From: Gammaproteobacteria bacterium
Lineage (GTDB): Bacteria > Pseudomonadota > Gammaproteobacteria > SZUA-229
NCBI GenBank assembly: GCA_024277705.1
Contig: JAJRUQ010000148.1
Span: 1-46,376 of the forward strand
DNA length: 46,376 nucleotides
Direction of reading: 5' to 3'
Position numbers and translations under genes: made by a program. Numbering within the stretch: the stretch's first letter is position 1; each line of letters begins with the position of its first letter. Under the pieces are notes generated by a model. It saw only the letters and a program-made list of their open reading frames with translations, did no database searches and was not told the DNA's origin. This document shows, in pieces, positions 1 through 8,855 of the stretch.

Positions 1-582
1 AGTTTAACCATCAACGGCACCGTCACCGGTGATGTATTTAACGAAGGGACTTTAAATGGCGGCGGTACTGTTATCGGCAATGTAAGCAATGCGGGACAGT
101 TCAGCCCGGGTAATTCTCCGGGTATATTTAGCATCGACGGTGATTTGAACTTACAGCAGGCGTCAATGTTGAATATTGAAATTGCCGGTCTGGTTGCAGG
201 TGTTGATTATGACCAGCTTATTGTTACCGGCAATGTTTTATTTAATGGTGCACTGAACGTTATACTGGATACAAGCACCTATAATGCTGCATTACAGGAC
301 AGTTTTAATCCTGTGATTTTTAACAGTGGCAGTGGTGACATGGAGATTATTACACCAACGGGTTATGGTTATGAGCTTACTGTGGCAGATAAAAAACTTG
401 TCCTGGTGACGACTGTGGTGCCTGGCTTGTCTTTACCCGACATACAAAGTGAAGTAGTCACTTTGACAGATACAATTGTGAATATTAATAAAATAGAAGA
501 TATCAATGAGGTTCAGACGGAACTCATTGATAGCGATGAAGAAAATGATGAACAAAAAGGTGCTTTGCTGGTTTGCAGTTAA
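1..582 (+). CDS. C-terminal part of a large secreted surface protein with autotransporter-type passenger repeat (5' end outside window)
   Basis: The reading frame is open from the first base, so only about 193 C-terminal residues are visible. Around residues 17-60 the pattern 'GGGTVIGNVSNAG', then 'PGNSPG', then a Leu/Ile-Glu-Ile strand matches the passenger-associated repeat of autotransporters and filamentous-haemagglutinin-like adhesins. This repeat nucleates the secreted beta-helix. What follows is beta-rich and then acidic (Asp/Glu run near the end). The protein stops at LLVCS with no 12-strand beta-barrel behind it, so it looks more like a two-partner-secretion substrate or a barrel-less adhesin than a classical autotransporter. 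An outer-surface location is inferred; ligand and function are unknown. Confidence 0.6.
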   Translation, partial: SLTINGTVTGDVFNEGTLNGGGTVIGNVSNAGQFSPGNSPGIFSIDGDLNLQQASMLNIEIAGLVAGVDYDQLIVTGNVLFNGALNVILDTSTYNAALQDSFNPVIFNSGSGDMEIITPTGYGYELTVADKKLVLVTTVVPGLSLPDIQSEVVTLTDTIVNINKIEDINEVQTELIDSDEENDEQKGALLVCS

Positions 583-610
583 TTCTGATGTTATTCCTGC
601 CTGCGGTAAA

Positions 611-649
611 GTGTTGTCCTGATGCAGAATCTCTGCGCTCAGGAAACAC
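611..649. terminator. Long imperfect stem-loop downstream of the surface-protein gene
   Basis: Three nested complementary blocks are visible: GTGTT/AACAC, CCTGA/TCAGG and GCAGA/TCTGC, around a 3-nt loop. There is no clear T-run on either strand, so it is a weak candidate for an intrinsic terminator. It could equally be a processing or 3'-protecting structure. Confidence 0.4.
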
Positions 650-738
650 TGCCATATTTCACACAAAACAACACAAACAATGCCAATGTTTAACCATAAT
701 TTCTGAATATTTCAAGATCTCACCGTAACAATTCTGCG

Positions 739-768
739 TTATCCTTTTATTGCTGGCTTCCGTATAAT
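739..768 (+). promoter_or_regulatory. Possible sigma70 promoter for mltF
   Basis: A perfect TATAAT (763-768) lies 18 nt after a poor TTATCC hexamer (739-744). Just downstream is a small hairpin with CGCTG/CAGCG arms and an AAAA loop (774-793), followed by an AT-rich palindrome. The leader to the chosen mltF start would be about 150 nt. Otherwise the 583-925 gap holds nothing I recognise. Confidence 0.35.
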
Positions 769-925
769 CATCTCGCTGTTCAAAAGAGCAGCGTTAAAAA
801 ATATTTTTTAACATTAAAATTTATAGTCATTAAGCTGCAGATGTAGATTATTAAATATGATACCGAACTTTTTCAACGCTAATAGTATTGATGGCAGGCA
901 TAACATTAAAAACACAAAAGTTAAT

Positions 926-2350
926 ATGTCTTTAATTCTGAAAAGACTTTGCATAATGACTTTTTTGTTTTTTTTGTATGCCTGTGATCAGCCTGAAGAT
1001 AACTCAAAAGCACCGCTTTCAGTGCTCGTTTCAGAACAACAGGACAGCCGGGAACCTGTACCGGTTATTTCAGACTTTGACAATATTCTAAAACGTGGAA
1101 AGTTAATTGTATTAACCACAAACCAGCCGACAACGTATTACTACAATCGTGATAATAATCTCGCCGGCCCGGAATACGAGATGACGCAATCCTTTGCCAA
1201 AAGTCTGCAGTTAGATGTTGAATACAAAACTTACAGTTCTACCAAAGAGTTATTAATAGCATTACGCAACAATGAAGGCGATATTGCTGCTTCCGGTTTA
1301 ACGGTAACGAATAAACGAAAAAATGAGTTTGATTTCGGTCCCGTTTATCAGCATATCAGTGAATACCTGGTTTGCCATCGCCACAGCAAACCGGTTAAAA
1401 CCCTGGATGATCTGGAAAACATTGAAATCATTGTCGCCGCAGACAGCAGTTACATCAATTCACTGGAAGATTTTCCGTCATCAAGCTGGGTTGAAGATTA
1501 CGATCTAAATACCACGGAATTACTCGAGCAGGTTGCACAAAAAATGGTTGAATGCACCATCAGTGATTCAACTTTATATGATATCGAACGGCGTTATTTC
1601 ACAGAAATTCAGAAAAAATATACCTTCAGCAAAGGTACACAACTTGCCTGGGCGCTGAATAAACACAACGAAAAACTGTTACAGGCAATCAACAACTGGT
1701 TTGCCATTTTTAAGAAGAATAAAAACCTTAGTCAAATGCTGGAGAAATATTATGGTTATGTTGAAATATTTGATTATGTCGACACCCATAAATTTTTAAA
1801 TCGTGTTAAAACACGTTTGCCCGCCTATAAACAATTCTTTATAGATGCGGCAAGGAATAATGGCATAAAACCATCGTTACTTGCCGCACAAAGCTACCAG
1901 GAATCGCATTGGGACAGAAAAGCAAAAAGTCCAACCGGGGTTCGCGGCATTATGATGCTGACACAACCGGTCGCTAAATCTTTAGGTGTAACCAACCGTC
2001 TACATGCAGAACAAAATATATTTGCCGGCGCAGAATTTCTTGCCAAAATGAAAAAAATGGTTACACATGTTGACGAACCCGATCGCAGCTGGCTGGCACT
2101 GGCTGCCTATAATGTGGGTCGCGGTCATTTTCGCGATGCACAGTCGCTGGCAAAAAAATTAAATAAAGACCCTGACCTATGGTTTGAAATGAAGCAGGTT
2201 TTGCCCTTGCTCAGCAAAAAAGAGTATTACAAAGATTTGCGTTATGGTTATGCCAGAGGAAGTGAACCTGTACAGTACGTTACCCGTATAAGAAATTACG
2301 ACAAATTACTGCATAAACATTTTGCCAGCACAGAGTTCCACCATAAGTAA
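926..2350 (+). CDS. mltF: Membrane-bound lytic murein transglycosylase F (lipoprotein)
   Basis: MltF cleaves the beta-1,4 bond between N-acetylmuramic acid and N-acetylglucosamine in peptidoglycan, producing 1,6-anhydromuramyl products. From the chosen start the protein has 474 residues. A lipoprotein signal ends in LYAC with Cys20 as the lipid anchor. A family-3 solute-binding-like regulatory domain spans about residues 55-277, and a soluble-lytic-transglycosylase domain about 297-457. The motif SYQESHW carries the catalytic Glu326, followed by SPTGVRGIMMLT and AAYNVG, all typical of MltF. An earlier in-frame ATG at 857 would add 23 residues before the signal peptide, so the ATG at 926 is preferred. 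Its products feed the recycling pathway that includes NagZ, also encoded in this window. Confidence 0.93.
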   Translation: MSLILKRLCIMTFLFFLYACDQPEDNSKAPLSVLVSEQQDSREPVPVISDFDNILKRGKLIVLTTNQPTTYYYNRDNNLAGPEYEMTQSFAKSLQLDVEYKTYSSTKELLIALRNNEGDIAASGLTVTNKRKNEFDFGPVYQHISEYLVCHRHSKPVKTLDDLENIEIIVAADSSYINSLEDFPSSSWVEDYDLNTTELLEQVAQKMVECTISDSTLYDIERRYFTEIQKKYTFSKGTQLAWALNKHNEKLLQAINNWFAIFKKNKNLSQMLEKYYGYVEIFDYVDTHKFLNRVKTRLPAYKQFFIDAARNNGIKPSLLAAQSYQESHWDRKAKSPTGVRGIMMLTQPVAKSLGVTNRLHAEQNIFAGAEFLAKMKKMVTHVDEPDRSWLALAAYNVGRGHFRDAQSLAKKLNKDPDLWFEMKQVLPLLSKKEYYKDLRYGYARGSEPVQYVTRIRNYDKLLHKHFASTEFHHK

Positions 2351-2420
2351 CCTTATTGACTATCTAATAGATGCAGTCGTTCAGACTTAACCGGATAAAT
2401 GACATCATTGATTCAATGAC

Positions 2421-2596
2421 CGAGAATGAATCTTAAGAGAAGTTGCAAGTTTTAAGTTACAAGTTGTAAGTTTAAAAACATAAATCAAAAGAAGCTTGTT
2501 AAACAGAAGGTTATTCAGCTTTTAACTTGCTACTTGTAACTTAAAACTTTTAACTTACAACGTCTCTTTCTGGCCGATATGAGTCATTCGACACTT
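2421..2596. repeat. Dispersed hairpin repeat, family 1, copy 1 (heptamer arms)
   Basis: The left end (2421-2445) matches the left end of the element at 38275 in 24 of 25 positions. The right end (2563-2596, containing TGGCCG and TGAGTCATT) also matches that element. Inside, one arm is a run of heptamers of the form NNAAGTT and the other arm is its inverse, so the whole folds into a long hairpin. A shared TTAAAAACATAAA block (2472-2484) lies between the arms. It fills the gap between the convergent mltF and hrpB genes. Confidence 0.75.
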
Positions 2597-2611
2597 AGTT
2601 ATCTATCATCA

Positions 2612-5227
2612 TTAACTTTTGTTTTTATCATGTACGGATCTATCCATCTGTTTTTTTGTTCGACTGGTCGCCGTTGCGGTAAATGGATCATCAGGCCAGT
2701 AATGTCGTTTATACTTGCCACGTAGTTCTTTTTTTACATCATGATAGGTGGTGTTCCAGAAGCTTTTCAAGTCCTGTGTTACCTGCATAGGACGGCGCGC
2801 GGGTGACAGTAAATGCATCATCAGTTTGATGTTACCGGACAGTACGTGGGGGGTATCGTTCAGCCCAAAAACTTCCTGCAGTCTGACGGCCAGAACCGGT
2901 GTTGAACGATCACTGTAATCAATACGAATAGATGAACCGCTGGGGACGGTTATTGCTTCAGGTGCCAGCTGGTCAACAAGCTGCTGTTGCTGCCAGCTCA
3001 ACTGGTTGAATAGTATATTATGTAAATTTATTTTCTGACATTGCCTGAAACTGTTTTCATTTTTCAAAAAGGGTAGCAACCATTCATTCAGAGTATTGAG
3101 CAAGTGTTCCTCAGAAAAATCCGGCAATGGACACTGGGCCAGCAGTTTTTCAACTGGCTGATATTTCAGGCTGTTGCTGTTGATGAATTGTACGCGTTGT
3201 TGTAGATTAATCGCCTGATCTGTCCAGTTAAAACATTTCAAACCACTCTGTTTTATCGCCTGTAACAGACATAAATGAATGGCTGTTTTATCTTCTGGCT
3301 TGACGGCTGTTTCCTGTAAAACTATTTTTCCGATGCTAACTATTTGTTTGGTTTCGACACGTTTTTCAGCCGGGTTCCAGGCCACCACTTCGGTGTCTTG
3401 TATCCGGGCAGAACAATAATCCTGTAATTGCTCTGCGCTGATTTCTGCACCCAGATAAATGCTGGCTTCACTTTTTTTTGCATCCAGGTTGGCAATAACA
3501 AGAAATTCATACCGATGATGCTGTAAAAAATCCGGAATAACAGCACCTTTACCATTACTGAGTAAATAATGTGATTCATTACCTGCGCGTTGTCTGGCAA
3601 TGCGTTCGGGGTAGGCATAGGCCAGTAAAACACCACTCAGCTCCTTATCGATTTTTTTGTTAATGTCAGTATTTGCACTGCAGTGTTTAAGTCGTTGTAA
3701 AAAATCAACAGCAGTGGCAATTAATCGCCGGCACTGCTGTTGATCAATGCTCCGGTGATGCTTATTTAAAGGCTTGTTTGCCATCAGTATATTCAAGCGC
3801 TCATGAATATCGATACTTTTTTCGGCATTGCTGAGAAACAGATCTTTTTCTGTAAGAATACTGGCGATCAAACAGGCATGGTAGGCCTGCTGTAAATGAA
3901 TCGCCGACAACATCATGTGTGCCAGTCGCGGATGAGTCCCCAGCCTTAGCATGTCACGCCCGTGAGCAGTTATTTTACCTTCGCTGCTGATGGCGTCCAG
4001 CTCCATTAGCAGGCTTTTTGCCTGTTCGACTGCTGCCGATGGTGGCAGATCAAGCCATTGCAGTTCATCTACCTGCTGTACTCCCCAGTTGGCCAGTTCC
4101 AGTAATAATGATGATAAATCACTATGCAGGATCTCAGCCAGAGAATGTTTCTGTAAACGTTTCTGCTGTTGTTGAGTCCATAAACGATAGCAGCTGCCCG
4201 GGCTTAAACGCCCGGCACGACCACTGCGCTGTTCCGTTGAATCCTGTGAGACAAGTTGTGTTGTTAAACGGTTCATTCCAGAAGCAGGGCTGTAATCCAG
4301 CAAACGCTCCAGTCCGGAATCAATAACACAGCTTATGCCATCAATCGTCAAGCTGGTTTCAGCAATATTGGTTGCCAGTACAATTTTTCTTAATCCCTGC
4401 GGTGTTGCCTTAATCGCCTGATCCTGCTGCTGCTTACTTAAACTGCCGTGCAACGGGGCAAGCAGAATATTATCGATGGCTACTGACTGAAGATAGTGAC
4501 TGATTCTATTTAACAGCTGGTTAATTTCTTTAACGCCGGGAAGAAAAACCAGGCAGTTATCATTATGATTATGGATAACCTGTTTTACTGTATCGGTTAA
4601 TGCCGAGAGCAGCTGTAATTGATCATTCTGTTTGATGGCTTTATCAAGATAGTGGTTAACAACAGGAAAGCTGCGACCTTCACTTTGAATTAATGGCACC
4701 GGTGCTGATGTATCTTTCTGTAAAAGACTGACTATTGCCTGTGTATTCAGGGTGGCAGACATCACCAGCACTTTCAAATCTTCACGTAGAATCTGCTGAC
4801 TCTGCAGGCACAGTGCCAGTGATAAATCAGCATGCAGATTACGCTCATGAAACTCGTCAAAAATAACCAGTGCCGTATTCTTCAATTCAGGGTCTGCCTG
4901 TAACTTCCGCGTCAGAATACCTTCAGTCAATACCAGTATTTTTGTACGCTCAGTAAAACAGCGATCCTGTCGGATCTGGTAACCGACCGTCTGACCAACT
5001 TTTTCATCCAGTAAGAAAGCCATGCGTGAGGCAGCATTACGCGCTGCCAGACGCCTTGGTTCAAGGATGATGATCTGTTTTTTCTGTAACCAGGGTTGAT
5101 CCAGAAAAGCCAGCGGTACCGCCGTCGTTTTGCCAGCACCCGGAGGGGCCTGCAGCACCACCCGGTGATGCCTGTTTAAGGCCTGTTTTATCTCGGCAAT
5201 AACGTTATGGATAGGGAGGTTCTGCAT
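2612..5227 (-). CDS. hrpB: ATP-dependent helicase HrpB
   Basis: This is a DEAH-type superfamily-2 RNA helicase of 871 residues, somewhat longer than the E. coli protein of about 809. Walker A is APPGAGKTT near residue 27. Motif II is DEFHER, the HrpB variant of DEAH. Motif III is MSATL, and motif VI contains QRSGRAGR. The C-terminal third is the HrpB-specific region ending in a basic tail. The physiological RNA substrate is not established in the family. It starts at ATG with only a weak AAGG element upstream. It converges on mltF, with a dispersed hairpin repeat between the two 3' ends. Confidence 0.93.
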   Translation of the reverse strand: MQNLPIHNVIAEIKQALNRHHRVVLQAPPGAGKTTAVPLAFLDQPWLQKKQIIILEPRRLAARNAASRMAFLLDEKVGQTVGYQIRQDRCFTERTKILVLTEGILTRKLQADPELKNTALVIFDEFHERNLHADLSLALCLQSQQILREDLKVLVMSATLNTQAIVSLLQKDTSAPVPLIQSEGRSFPVVNHYLDKAIKQNDQLQLLSALTDTVKQVIHNHNDNCLVFLPGVKEINQLLNRISHYLQSVAIDNILLAPLHGSLSKQQQDQAIKATPQGLRKIVLATNIAETSLTIDGISCVIDSGLERLLDYSPASGMNRLTTQLVSQDSTEQRSGRAGRLSPGSCYRLWTQQQQKRLQKHSLAEILHSDLSSLLLELANWGVQQVDELQWLDLPPSAAVEQAKSLLMELDAISSEGKITAHGRDMLRLGTHPRLAHMMLSAIHLQQAYHACLIASILTEKDLFLSNAEKSIDIHERLNILMANKPLNKHHRSIDQQQCRRLIATAVDFLQRLKHCSANTDINKKIDKELSGVLLAYAYPERIARQRAGNESHYLLSNGKGAVIPDFLQHHRYEFLVIANLDAKKSEASIYLGAEISAEQLQDYCSARIQDTEVVAWNPAEKRVETKQIVSIGKIVLQETAVKPEDKTAIHLCLLQAIKQSGLKCFNWTDQAINLQQRVQFINSNSLKYQPVEKLLAQCPLPDFSEEHLLNTLNEWLLPFLKNENSFRQCQKINLHNILFNQLSWQQQQLVDQLAPEAITVPSGSSIRIDYSDRSTPVLAVRLQEVFGLNDTPHVLSGNIKLMMHLLSPARRPMQVTQDLKSFWNTTYHDVKKELRGKYKRHYWPDDPFTATATSRTKKQMDRSVHDKNKS

Positions 5228-5386
5228 ACCTTGCTTAAGACCTGACGCTGGCTTAAATGCCGTATTATCGCAGATAATACAGAAGTATTTTTCCTGCAGC
5301 CGCTATTAAATGGATTTTCAGGTTCCCTAAACCGGGACTTAACTGTAAAATTTAGTGTTTAATCAATTCAACGGAGCAGCAGATCA

Positions 5387-6103
5387 ATGGGCAGAGCCTA
5401 TCAAAACCGAAAAGAGTCTATGGCTAAAACATCTGATGCCAAAGCCAAGGTATACAGCAAATATGGCCGTGTCATCTATGTTTGTGCAAAAGAGGGCGGC
5501 ACTGATCCGGACGGCAATCTGACGCTAAGAGGCCTGATTGAACGTGCAAAAAAAGATCAGGTGCCTACGCATGTCATCGAAAAAGCCATTAAAAAGGCTG
5601 AAGGTGGTGGTGGTGAAGATTTTTCTGTTGCCCGTTATGAAGGTTACGGCCCCGGTGGCTGCATGGTTATCGTTGATTGTTTAACCGATAACCCTAACCG
5701 AACATTTGGTGATGTCCGGCAATGTTTTACCAAAACAAAATGTAAAATCGGCACCGAAGGTTCAGTCATTCATATGTTCGACCACACCTGCATACTTGTT
5801 TTTGCTAGTGACGATGAAGAAGCTGCACTGGATGCCTTGATGATGGCTGATGTTGATGTTATTGATATTGAATACGATGCTGGCAAAATCACTGTTTTCG
5901 CGCCACACACTGAATATGCCAAAGCAAAACAATCACTCACCGAGGCCTTTGCCGACCTTGAGTTTGAAGTGGATGAAATTCAGTTTATCCCTAAAAGTTG
6001 CGCACCCATATCTGCTGACAATATAGAAATGTTTGATAAGTTTCTGGATATGCTGAATGATCTTGATGACGTACAGAATATTTACCACAATGTTGAGTTA
6101 TAA
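5387..6103 (+). CDS. yeeN: YebC/PmpR-family protein of the YeeN type
   Basis: A 238-residue member of the YebC family, whose proteins act as transcriptional regulators or, as shown for some members, help ribosomes through difficult peptide stretches. The N-terminus ([15 protein letters not shown], then SKVYSKYG-like) and the C-terminus ([10 protein letters not shown]) fit the YeeN branch better than YebC proper, which begins MAGHSKWANIKHRK. Other family marks are VIDKAIKKA-like helices, RYEGYGPGG and a NRT motif. A GGAG element lies about 12 nt before the ATG. It is transcribed alone, between divergent hrpB and the convergent transporter gene. The exact role is not known. Confidence 0.85.
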   Translation: MGRAYQNRKESMAKTSDAKAKVYSKYGRVIYVCAKEGGTDPDGNLTLRGLIERAKKDQVPTHVIEKAIKKAEGGGGEDFSVARYEGYGPGGCMVIVDCLTDNPNRTFGDVRQCFTKTKCKIGTEGSVIHMFDHTCILVFASDDEEAALDALMMADVDVIDIEYDAGKITVFAPHTEYAKAKQSLTEAFADLEFEVDEIQFIPKSCAPISADNIEMFDKFLDMLNDLDDVQNIYHNVEL

Positions 6104-6108
6104 GACAA

Positions 6109-6231
6109 GATGAGTCATTCACTTAAGGGACTTCTGATTACTTATGAATGAAGTAGATTGTATGCTGAATGATTCAGATTCAAGGCGTAAAACACGCGTA
6201 ATAGTTAGCTATTGCGAAGTTTTACAACGCC
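6109..6231. repeat. Intergenic repeats: family-1-like end plus a palindromic unit
   Basis: The segment begins with TGAGTCATTCACTTAAGG (from 6111), which resembles the right end of the family-1 hairpin repeats at 2421 and 38275. It ends with a separate palindrome (6184-6231): GGCG and TAAAAC pair with GTTTTA and CGCC, and ATAG/CTAT closes an inner loop. It lies between the convergent 3' ends of yeeN and the SLC13 gene. No T-run is present. Confidence 0.5.
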
Positions 6232-6267
6232 GAAGATGGATTGTTAAGCTGGCAAGATACAATTTCA

Positions 6268-7686
6268 CTAATTGATCAGAGGTTCCTTAACTAAAATCAG
6301 ATAACATAAAGCGGTAATAATCAACGCTCCGCCTATATTCAACACAAAACCTTCTCTGGCCATGGCTTTTGTGGTGAAAAAGCCACTGGCATAAACAATA
6401 CTGTTGGGTGCTGTCGCCACCGGCATCATAAAAGCACAACTGGCACTGATGGTTGCCGGTATCATTAAAAGCTTCGGGTCAATATCTGAGCCCATCGCTG
6501 TTGCTGCCAGTACCGGCATAAGTAATACCGTGCTCGCCGTATTACTTGTTGTTTCAGTTAAAAAAGTGACGCCCAGACAAATAGCCAATATCATAAACAA
6601 AACAGGCAGGCTTGACAGCTCAGACAGGTTTTCAGCCAGTGCCTGGCTTAAACCGGAGACAGCAAAGGCTTTGGCCAGACAAATGCCGCAACCGAACAAT
6701 AAAAGAATCCCCCAGGGAATGGTTTCTGCGGTTTTCCAGTTAAGCAGTTTTTTACCTTTGAATTTTTCATCGTTTTCACCTGCTGGAATAACAAACATCA
6801 AAACCACTGCTATTAAAGCGATTGACGCGTCGTTTGCCGCGGGCAGGTCAAACCAGTGACTCCAGCCACCGAAAGGCTCTTTTCGGGTAACCCATGCTGT
6901 TGCAGTTATCGCAAACACGGTCATCACCCGTTTTTCGATACTGCTCCAGCGGCCGACATCGGGCATTTGAAAACCACCGTTATAGGTGAGTTTTCTGGTT
7001 AACCATAACCAGGTCACTGGAATCATGCATAGTACAACAGGCACTCCCCAGCTCATCCACTCGGTAAAACCAATGTTTTTGTTAAACTGTTGTTCATAGA
7101 CCTGCATGAAAACCAGGTTGGGTGGGGTGCCAATAGGGGTGCCTATGCCGCCAATACTGGCAGCAAAAGCAATACCTAACATCAAAGGCATTTTTATTGC
7201 CGGGTCTTTTGCCTGACTGGTAACAGCCAGCGCTACCGGTAACAGCATCAAGGTGGTGGCTGTGTTTGAAATCCACATACTTAATACAGCCGCGGTTACC
7301 ATAAAACCGAGTACCAGCTGTTTACTACTGGTATTACCGAATAAATTAACCATGAACAGTGCCAGACGCAGGTGCGCACCACTGCGCTCCATGGACTTGG
7401 ACAGAATAAACCCACCCAGTAATAACAGAATCAGGGAGCTACCATAGGATTGCCCGATTTCATTGGCGGTTAATACACCACAGATTTGAAAAACAGCTAA
7501 TGGCAGCAAAGAGGTTACTGGAATAGGGACGGGTTCAAATACCCACCAGAGTATACAACAGACAGCAACCGCGGCAGTTATTGCCAAAGGCATATTATTT
7601 TCAGCCGCTACTGGATTTAACAGCAGAAAATAAACCAGCAGTGCCAGTAGCGGGCCGGCATATAATGCGATATTTTTGGTGTTCAC
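6268..7686 (-). CDS. SLC13/DASS-family sodium-coupled carboxylate (or sulfate) transporter
   Basis: A 472-residue polytopic inner-membrane protein with roughly a dozen hydrophobic segments. The SNTATT motif occurs in the first half, and its counterpart TETTSNTAST in the second half. These are the paired sodium and carboxylate-binding loops of the divalent-anion symporter family. SIGGIGTPIGTPPN is another family signature. Substrates in the family include succinate, malate, fumarate, citrate and sulfate; the exact one cannot be read from sequence. The start is GTG with no obvious Shine-Dalgarno. The nearby malic enzyme gene would suit C4-dicarboxylate uptake, but that is an inference. Confidence 0.88.
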   Translation of the reverse strand: MNTKNIALYAGPLLALLVYFLLLNPVAAENNMPLAITAAVAVCCILWWVFEPVPIPVTSLLPLAVFQICGVLTANEIGQSYGSSLILLLLGGFILSKSMERSGAHLRLALFMVNLFGNTSSKQLVLGFMVTAAVLSMWISNTATTLMLLPVALAVTSQAKDPAIKMPLMLGIAFAASIGGIGTPIGTPPNLVFMQVYEQQFNKNIGFTEWMSWGVPVVLCMIPVTWLWLTRKLTYNGGFQMPDVGRWSSIEKRVMTVFAITATAWVTRKEPFGGWSHWFDLPAANDASIALIAVVLMFVIPAGENDEKFKGKKLLNWKTAETIPWGILLLFGCGICLAKAFAVSGLSQALAENLSELSSLPVLFMILAICLGVTFLTETTSNTASTVLLMPVLAATAMGSDIDPKLLMIPATISASCAFMMPVATAPNSIVYASGFFTTKAMAREGFVLNIGGALIITALCYLILVKEPLIN

Positions 7687-7760
7687 GTTATGCCGTTATT
7701 ATCTCGATAAATAGTGGCAATAAGCACAAAGTGCCAGGCGATAGCATACATTTTTCCCCA

Positions 7761-8252
7761 CTAGTCCCATGAAAAATTTTCATCCGGTTTAGCACCTGGG
7801 CGATATTTAAGTTGTAATCCTTGCAGAAAATTGCGCAATATCTGATCCTTGCAGACTCGATAATGTTTATGATCCGCCCGTCGGAAAAAAGCACTTAATT
7901 CATGTTTGCTGATCGGCAGGCCGGCAGACGCCAAAATTGCCAGAGTATCGTCTTCTTTCAGGTTCAGGGCGATTTTTAGTTTTCTGAAAATAATATTATT
8001 GTTCAGTTTTTTTTCAGGCTCGGGCTGTTTACCGTCTTTTTTCCCGCGTTTGAAATTGATTAAGCCATTAAGAAAAACAGCCAGCTGAGTATCACTGCAG
8101 GCTTTATAAGCGGGGTCATCATCTTTTTTTAACCAGTTACTCAGTTGTTCTCTGTCTACTTTCAGGCCAGCCAAATCGAAAATAGTCATCATTTTTGAAT
8201 CATTAAAATTAAAGATATACCGGATACGGCGGAGAATGTCATTATTAGTCAT
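7761..8252 (-). CDS. yehS: DUF1456 (YehS-like) protein
   Basis: A 163-residue protein built from two copies of the DUF1456 module: 'NNDILRRIRYIFNFND' near the N-terminus and 'NNNIIFRKLKIALNLKEDD' near residue 85. Each is followed by a 'G(L)xxxxxLsxxxRrxD' type segment. Length and architecture match E. coli YehS (about 156 residues). The function is unknown; the paired helical repeats suggest a nucleic-acid or protein-binding role only by analogy. It precedes the SLC13 gene on the same strand. Confidence 0.85.
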   Translation of the reverse strand: MTNNDILRRIRYIFNFNDSKMMTIFDLAGLKVDREQLSNWLKKDDDPAYKACSDTQLAVFLNGLINFKRGKKDGKQPEPEKKLNNNIIFRKLKIALNLKEDDTLAILASAGLPISKHELSAFFRRADHKHYRVCKDQILRNFLQGLQLKYRPGAKPDENFSWD

Positions 8253-8278
8253 AGCAAATACAGGGTAGGTTTAAAAGT

Positions 8279-8578
8279 TTACAGAGGCCAGAGTTTTATG
8301 CCAAGCAGGGTAAACTGTACGGTTAATAAAATACATAATACGGTGGTCATACTGTACAGCGGTTCAAGTTTGATATTGAAGTTTATCGTTTTTAAATGTT
8401 TTATGCCGATAAAAGCACCCACTGCCGATAAGAAAAAAGCACATTCATTAACTATAAGTAAGGTTAAAAGGGGTAGCGCGGTGATTCCTGCAGCATCTGT
8501 TTCGCTGCCTTTGCTAACCACCATCAGTAAAAACAAACCCAGCGCAAGTGCCAGATAGGGGAAATTAATCGTTTTCAT
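8279..8578 (-). CDS. Small hypothetical membrane protein with three predicted transmembrane segments
   Basis: A 99-residue, mostly hydrophobic protein. Predicted membrane segments are at about residues 5-20, 35-60 and 76-98, separated by short polar loops (KGSETDAAG; KHLKTINFNIKLEP). I do not recognise the family. It starts 26 nt upstream of yehS on the same strand, so the two may be cotranscribed. Confidence 0.55.
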   Translation of the reverse strand: MKTINFPYLALALGLFLLMVVSKGSETDAAGITALPLLTLLIVNECAFFLSAVGAFIGIKHLKTINFNIKLEPLYSMTTVLCILLTVQFTLLGIKLWPL

Positions 8579-8617
8579 TACAAATTACAGGTGTCCGGTT
8601 AAAGTTCATGTTGTTAT

Positions 8618-8755
8618 ATTACAGCCTGATCCCTGATAAACGAACAGGTCAGCTGAAATAGATACGCATTCTTCAGAAGCATCCGCCGCTGGTGTGTATT
8701 AACGCCGCATTCTGACTAATGAGTATGTATTTCATAGCTCTCGATAGGCTGTAAT
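8618..8755. other. Highly structured 138-nt element upstream of maeB (structured RNA or MITE-like repeat)
   Basis: An outer 10-bp stem pairs ATTACAGCCT (8618-8627) with AGGCTGTAAT (8746-8755). Inside is a side hairpin (CCTG/CAGG closed by TGA/TCA). A second long imperfect helix pairs the AGCTGAAATA...CATT...TCAGA strand with TCTGA...AATG...TATTTCATAGCT. A T-run follows immediately at 8755. Either a structured leader or small RNA, or a miniature inverted-repeat insertion, would fit. It occupies most of the 277-nt gap before maeB; no other signal is clear there. Confidence 0.45.
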
Positions 8756-8855
8756 TTTTGAATACATTGTTTCATATATTAAGCAAATGAACCAACCTTT
8801 GCTTATATCGTCTATAACGTTAGTATAAATCCTAAAAAAACAGTGTGCTGGTTTT

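Noticed and set aside
2443-2560. CRISPR-like array
   Set aside because: The units are 7 bp, degenerate and arranged as facing arms; there are no 25-40 bp direct repeats with unique spacers.
7688-7894. 68-residue frame overlapping yehS and the transporter start
   Set aside because: It overlaps the yehS coding end in another frame and has no family pattern.
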